Source: Clostridiales bacterium UBA7011
GTDB lineage: Bacteria; Bacillota; Clostridia; Oscillospirales; Butyricicoccaceae
NCBI GenBank assembly: GCA_002449635.1
Contig: DJXF01000019.1
Coordinates: 1-9,306, forward strand
DNA length: 9,306 bases
Reading direction: 5' to 3'
Below the pieces are notes generated by a model that was not told the origin of the DNA, searched no databases, and saw only the letters and a list, made by a program, of their open reading frames with translations. Positions 6,411 to 9,306 of this stretch are shown piece after piece. Made by a program: the position numbers and the translations under genes. The first letter of the stretch is position 1. Each line of letters begins with the position of its first letter.

Positions 6411-6434
6411 GCCACAGACTGAGGAGGATGTATC

Positions 6435-6977
6435 ATGAGCGTTTACGATTATTCTGTACGGGATGCAGCCGGAAAAGAGATTTCGCTGTCGGAATATCAG
6501 GGCAAGGTTCTTCTGATCGTCAATACGGCGACGGGCTGCGGCTTCACACCGCAGTACAAGGATCTGGAAGAGATGTACGAGCAGTACCACGACAAGGGCC
6601 TGGAAATTATTGATATTCCCTGCAATCAGTTTGCGGGGCAGACACCCGGAACGGATGAGGAGATTCATGAATTCTGCACGCTGCATTACAACACGCAGTT
6701 CCCGCAGATGAAAAAGAGCGATGTCAACGGCGAGAATGCGCTGCCGCTGTACGATTATCTCAAGAGCCGGAAGGGCTTTGCGGGGTTCGGAAGAGGACCG
6801 GCGGCGCTGGCGATGAGCGCACTGCTCAAGAAAATCGACAAGGACTACAAGAACAATCCGGAGATCAAGTGGAATTTCACCAAGTTTGTTGTCGACCGGA
6901 ACGGCGAAGTGGTTGCCCGTTTCGAGCCGACCGCAAAAATGTCAGAAGTATCCAAGTGTGTTGCCGGGCTTCTGTAA
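6435..6977 (+). CDS. Glutathione peroxidase family protein, Cys-type, probably thioredoxin-dependent
   Basis: A 180-residue peroxidase of the GPx family, reducing H2O2 or organic hydroperoxides in the cytoplasm. Peroxidatic C35 is in TATGCGF (Cys rather than selenocysteine). The tetrad partners are Q69, W146 and N147 (KWNFTKF). C63 (DIPCNQF) and C81 (EFCTL) match the spacing of C36/C64/C82 in yeast Gpx3/Orp1, where C82 resolves C36 and thioredoxin recycles the enzyme. That points to thioredoxin rather than glutathione as reductant, in keeping with the thioredoxin gene of this operon. At about 160 residues usual GPx proteins are shorter; the extra length lies in residues 113-143 (Gly/Ala then Lys-rich) just ahead of the KWNF motif. 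GAGGAGG sits seven bases before the ATG. First gene of a five-gene operon. Confidence 0.93.
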   Translation: MSVYDYSVRDAAGKEISLSEYQGKVLLIVNTATGCGFTPQYKDLEEMYEQYHDKGLEIIDIPCNQFAGQTPGTDEEIHEFCTLHYNTQFPQMKKSDVNGENALPLYDYLKSRKGFAGFGRGPAALAMSALLKKIDKDYKNNPEIKWNFTKFVVDRNGEVVARFEPTAKMSEVSKCVAGLL

Positions 6978-7022
6978 GTTTTTGATACAGACAGAGAAAA
7001 AGATTTGCGAGGAGGAAGCGTT

Positions 7023-7415
7023 ATGCAGAAGGTTTATGAATTTTTGAAGAAGTGCGGGACATATTATCTTGCAACGGCAGATGGCGATCAGCCGAGAGTG
7101 CGCCCGTTTGGCACGATTGATCTGTTCGAGGGCAAGCTGTATATTCAGACCGGAAAGGCAAAGTCTGTCTCGAAGCAGCTGCACAGCAATCCGAAGGCGG
7201 AAATTTGCGCATTTGACGGAGAAAAGTGGCTGCGCGTTTCGGCAGAGCTGGTTGCGGATGAGCGCATTGAGCCCAAGGAGCACATGCTGGATGCGTATCC
7301 GTCGCTCAAGCAGATGTATTCCGCTTCGGATGACAACACCGAGGTGTTTTATCTGAAAAACGCGGTGGCAGTGTTTGCGTCGTTCACTGCTGCACCGGAA
7401 ACGATTACGTTTTAA
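7023..7415 (+). CDS. Small FMN-binding split-barrel protein (pyridoxamine 5'-phosphate oxidase-like family)
   Basis: A 130-residue protein of the PNPOx-like split-barrel fold, usually a flavin-binding homodimer. Typical elements are the start helix with CGTYYLAT (11-18), QPRVRPFGTID (23-33), a GKLYIQTGKAKSVSKQL strand-helix (37-53) and SNPKAEICAF (55-64). True PNPOx enzymes are longer and have a C-terminal substrate motif missing here, so vitamin B6 synthesis is unlikely. Members of this group are putative FMN- or F420-type reductases of unknown substrate. The ATG at 7023 is chosen over an upstream TTG at 7005 because GAGGAGGA (7009-7016) precedes it. It lies 45 bases after the peroxidase, so a redox or flavin-linked role in stress defence is inferred. 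Confidence 0.82.
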   Translation: MQKVYEFLKKCGTYYLATADGDQPRVRPFGTIDLFEGKLYIQTGKAKSVSKQLHSNPKAEICAFDGEKWLRVSAELVADERIEPKEHMLDAYPSLKQMYSASDDNTEVFYLKNAVAVFASFTAAPETITF

Positions 7416-7451
7416 GCGCCGACGAGAGAAATCGGAACGGGGATACAGAAC

Positions 7452-8327
7452 ATGGAACGATATGATATTGCGATCATAGGCACAGGCCCCGCGGGTCTTT
7501 CCGCGGCGATTACCGCAGTCATTCGAAAAAAGCGGGTTGTGCTGTTTGGCTCGCGCAGCTTGAGTGACAAGGTGGAGAAAGCACACACGATCCAGAATTA
7601 TCTCGGGTTACCGTCCATCTCCGGACAGAATCTGCAAAAGGCGTTTCTCCGTCATCTGGATGAGATGCAGATTGCTGTCACGGAGGAAAGAGTCACGCTG
7701 GTCTACCCGATGGGCGATTATTTCGCGCTGCAGACGGCGACCAATGCCATGTATGAGGCGGAAAGTGTCATTCTGGCGACCGGAGTCGTACAGGGCAAGC
7801 CGTATGCAGGGGAAGAACAGTTCCTCGGCCGTGGCGTGAGCTATTGTGCGACCTGCGACGCGCCGCTCTACCGCGGCAAAACCACAGCGGTGATCGCGTC
7901 CAATCCGAAGGAGGAAGCAGAAGCCGAATTTCTGGCGGAGTATGCGGAAAAGGTGTACTATTTCCCGCAGTATGACGGGGAAGTACATGTCGCGGACGGC
8001 ATTGAGGTTGTGCACGACAAGCCGGTTTCCGTTTGCGGGGACACACAGGTCGGCACACTGGAGACGGAACAGGGCAGCTATGCTGTCGATGGTGTGTTTA
8101 TTCTGCGGGAGGCCGTTGCGCCGGGTCAGCTGCTGCCCGGACTGCAGACCGAGGGCGGACATGTCAAGGTTGACCGTGCGCTGCAGACCAATGTTCCGGG
8201 CTGCTTTGCCTGCGGCGATCTGACCGGACGGCCATATCAGTATATCAAATCCGCAGGTGAGGGCAATGTTGCGGCACTCAGTGCGGCAGCCTATCTCGAC
8301 GGCAAGCGTCGCGCACACAAGGCGTGA
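7452..8327 (+). CDS. Thioredoxin reductase-like flavoprotein without NADPH motifs (ferredoxin-dependent FFTR type)
   Basis: A 291-residue flavoprotein. The FAD fold is intact: GTGPAG at 10-15, ATGV at 109-112, and GCFACGDLTGRPYQY at 250-264. The redox pair is C132/C135 in YCATCDAPLY, which should reduce thioredoxin. The NADPH domain is reduced: the GGGxSA dinucleotide loop is replaced by AVIASNPKEEAEAEF (146-160), and the HRRxxxR phosphate-binding motif by YYFPQYDGEV (169-178). This pattern defines the ferredoxin-linked flavin thioredoxin reductases of clostridia (described in Clostridium acetobutylicum), which take electrons from ferredoxin. Length is also short of NADPH-type TrxB (about 310-320). 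The gene sits 36 bases after the split-barrel gene and shares an operon with thioredoxin, its likely substrate. The ribosome site is weak (GGGGA at 7439-7443). The CATC and FAD motifs are seen; the ferredoxin donor is inferred from the family. Confidence 0.85.
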   Translation: MERYDIAIIGTGPAGLSAAITAVIRKKRVVLFGSRSLSDKVEKAHTIQNYLGLPSISGQNLQKAFLRHLDEMQIAVTEERVTLVYPMGDYFALQTATNAMYEAESVILATGVVQGKPYAGEEQFLGRGVSYCATCDAPLYRGKTTAVIASNPKEEAEAEFLAEYAEKVYYFPQYDGEVHVADGIEVVHDKPVSVCGDTQVGTLETEQGSYAVDGVFILREAVAPGQLLPGLQTEGGHVKVDRALQTNVPGCFACGDLTGRPYQYIKSAGEGNVAALSAAAYLDGKRRAHKA

Positions 8328-8359
8328 GCAGGACGTGGTCCGAAGATGGGGAGGAAACG

Positions 8360-8794
8360 ATGGAACCAAACACAAATGCCCAGCTGAAGCTGGAAAATCA
8401 GATGTGCTTTCCGCTCTATGCCTGTGCGCGCAAGGTTGTCAATTTGTACACGCCGCATTTTAAGCCGCTCGGCATCACGTACACGCAGTATATTGTTTTT
8501 CTTGTGCTGTGGGAAAAGGACGGCATTTCAGTCGGCGAGCTGTGCCGCAAACTGTATCTCGACAGCGGCACCGTGACGCCGCTGCTCAAAAAGATGGAGG
8601 AGCACGGCTTTATTCAGCGCAGAAGAAGTGCGGCAGATGAGCGCGTGGTCACGGTCACGCTCACAGAGAAAGGGCGTGCCCTGCAGCAGCAGGCGGCGCA
8701 CATTCCGGAAAAAGTCGGACCATGTGTGCATTTAACGCCGGAAGAGGCGGGAATGCTGTACGGCCTTCTGTACAAGGTGCTGGACAACCTCTGA
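8360..8794 (+). CDS. ohrR: OhrR-type MarR-family peroxide-sensing repressor
   Basis: A 144-residue winged-helix repressor closely resembling Bacillus subtilis OhrR, including LENQMCFPLY (11-20), ITYTQY (39-44), LYLDSGTVTPLLKKME (65-80) and the wing RRRSAADER (87-95). Reactive C16 corresponds to OhrR C15, and Y20, Y30 and Y41 keep the exact spacing of the tyrosines (Y19, Y29, Y40) around it. Oxidation of that cysteine by organic hydroperoxide releases DNA. Further cysteines are C22, C62 and C122; C122 lies 106 residues after C16, close to the 105-residue spacing of the disulfide-forming pair in Xanthomonas OhrR, so a 2-Cys mechanism is plausible. The ATG at 8360 is chosen for GGAGG at 8350-8354; an upstream ATG at 8324 overlaps the previous gene. 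It probably represses its own operon at 6355-6378. Confidence 0.92.
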   Translation: MEPNTNAQLKLENQMCFPLYACARKVVNLYTPHFKPLGITYTQYIVFLVLWEKDGISVGELCRKLYLDSGTVTPLLKKMEEHGFIQRRRSAADERVVTVTLTEKGRALQQQAAHIPEKVGPCVHLTPEEAGMLYGLLYKVLDNL

Positions 8795-8846
8795 CATTAG
8801 AATGGGGACAAAGATCACCCGAATTAAAAGAAAAAGGAGAAGAACG

Positions 8847-9158
8847 ATGTCTGTTACTGTGATTACCAAAAATAATTTTGATGAAGAAGTCATGAAATCC
8901 GACAAGCCGGTTCTGCTCGATTTCTGGGCAAGCTGGTGCGGTCCGTGCAAGATGCTTTCGCCCGTAGTGGATGAAATTGCAGGCGAAACCGATGCGGTCA
9001 AGGTCGGAAAGGTCAACGTCGATGACGAGCCGGAGCTGGCACAGCAGTTCGGCGTCATGAGCATCCCGACGCTGGTTGTCATGCGGAACGGCAAGGTTGT
9101 GAAGCAGTCTGTCGGCGTACAGCCGAAGGAGGCCATTCTGGGCATGCTCGAGGGATAA
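8847..9158 (+). CDS. trxA: Thioredoxin
   Basis: A 103-residue classical thioredoxin with the WCGPC active site (W30, C31, C34), FWASW lead-in, buried D25-type region LLDFW and the cis-proline loop SIPT. Size matches standard TrxA. The ATG at 8847 follows AAAGGAGA at 8833-8840; an upstream ATG at 8802 would add 15 mostly basic residues not seen in thioredoxins. As last gene of the operon, it should carry electrons from the flavoprotein (7452-8327) to the peroxidase (6435-6977), and may also re-reduce an oxidised OhrR disulfide. No promoter is seen in the 52 bases before it, so it probably depends on readthrough. Confidence 0.96.
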   Translation: MSVTVITKNNFDEEVMKSDKPVLLDFWASWCGPCKMLSPVVDEIAGETDAVKVGKVNVDDEPELAQQFGVMSIPTLVVMRNGKVVKQSVGVQPKEAILGMLEG

Positions 9159-9233
9159 TGGAGATGAGACGGGCGGAAGTCGGTTCGGTGCGAGACGGAT
9201 TGCAGCGGCAGCAGGGCTGCATGGATGGTCAGC

Positions 9234-9257
9234 CGGATGGAGTTCCGTCCGTTTTTT
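9234..9257 (+). terminator. Intrinsic terminator of the thiol-peroxidase operon
   Basis: CGGATGG (9234-9240) pairs with CCGTCCG (9245-9251; one G-U) around AGTT, followed by six T (9252-9257). It lies 76 bases after the thioredoxin stop. The T tract is part of TTTTTTGCAAAAAA, so it could also act on transcripts arriving from the right. The remaining 49 bases hold nothing I can assign. Confidence 0.8.
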
Positions 9258-9306
9258 GCAAAAAATTCCGCATTTTTGGGGGGATGTAGGTTTGTCAATG
9301 ATGTGT

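Noticed and set aside
6435..6977. Selenoprotein version of glutathione peroxidase
   Set aside because: The catalytic codon at residue 35 is TGC (cysteine), with no in-frame TGA.
7608..8375. 255-codon open frame on the minus strand
   Set aside because: Antisense to the flavoprotein gene, with no ribosome site or motif.
8732..9298. 188-codon open frame on the minus strand at the right end
   Set aside because: Crosses thioredoxin antisense and the terminator; no recognisable family.

Overview
The window looks like chromosomal DNA from an anaerobic clostridial Firmicute, probably Oscillospiraceae/Ruminococcaceae-like. This rests on strong GGAGG ribosome sites, a moderately GC-rich coding style, a thioredoxin reductase-like flavoprotein of the ferredoxin-dependent clostridial type, and a VTC/DUF4956/beta-helix lipoprotein cluster typical of gut clostridia. 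Genus cannot be fixed from the sequence. No rRNA, tRNA, CRISPR array, insertion sequence or phage gene is visible.

Region 1 (about 1-5564, + strand) is an envelope or polyphosphate module. An OmpR-type response regulator and a membrane histidine kinase overlap by ATGA and end at a strong terminator with a UUCG loop. The kinase's extracellular sensor carries a long Asp/Glu repeat tract. A second transcription unit then encodes a VTC-fold polyphosphate polymerase-like protein, a DUF4956 membrane protein (overlapping the VTC gene by 8 bases) and a large secreted Cthe_2159-type beta-helix lipoprotein. Its promoter has two 9-base direct repeats exactly 11 bases apart just upstream of the -10. That is the layout expected of an OmpR/PhoB-family activator site, so the adjacent two-component system plausibly switches this unit on.

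Region 2 (5722-6316, - strand) is a single O6-alkylguanine-DNA alkyltransferase gene with its own promoter, divergent from region 3.

Region 3 (6345-9257, + strand) is a five-gene thiol-peroxide defence operon: a Cys-type glutathione peroxidase (probably thioredoxin-dependent), a small FMN-binding split-barrel protein, a thioredoxin reductase-like flavoprotein lacking the NADPH motifs, an OhrR-type MarR repressor with four cysteines, and thioredoxin. It starts at a TTGACA promoter overlaid by a perfect 10-base inverted repeat, the likely OhrR operator, and ends at an intrinsic terminator. The inferred circuit runs reduced ferredoxin -> flavoprotein -> thioredoxin -> peroxidase -> peroxide, with OhrR sensing the peroxide and derepressing the operon. 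Each component belongs to a known family. The points most worth following up are this self-contained circuit and the acidic-sensor kinase paired with a polyphosphate-polymerase unit.
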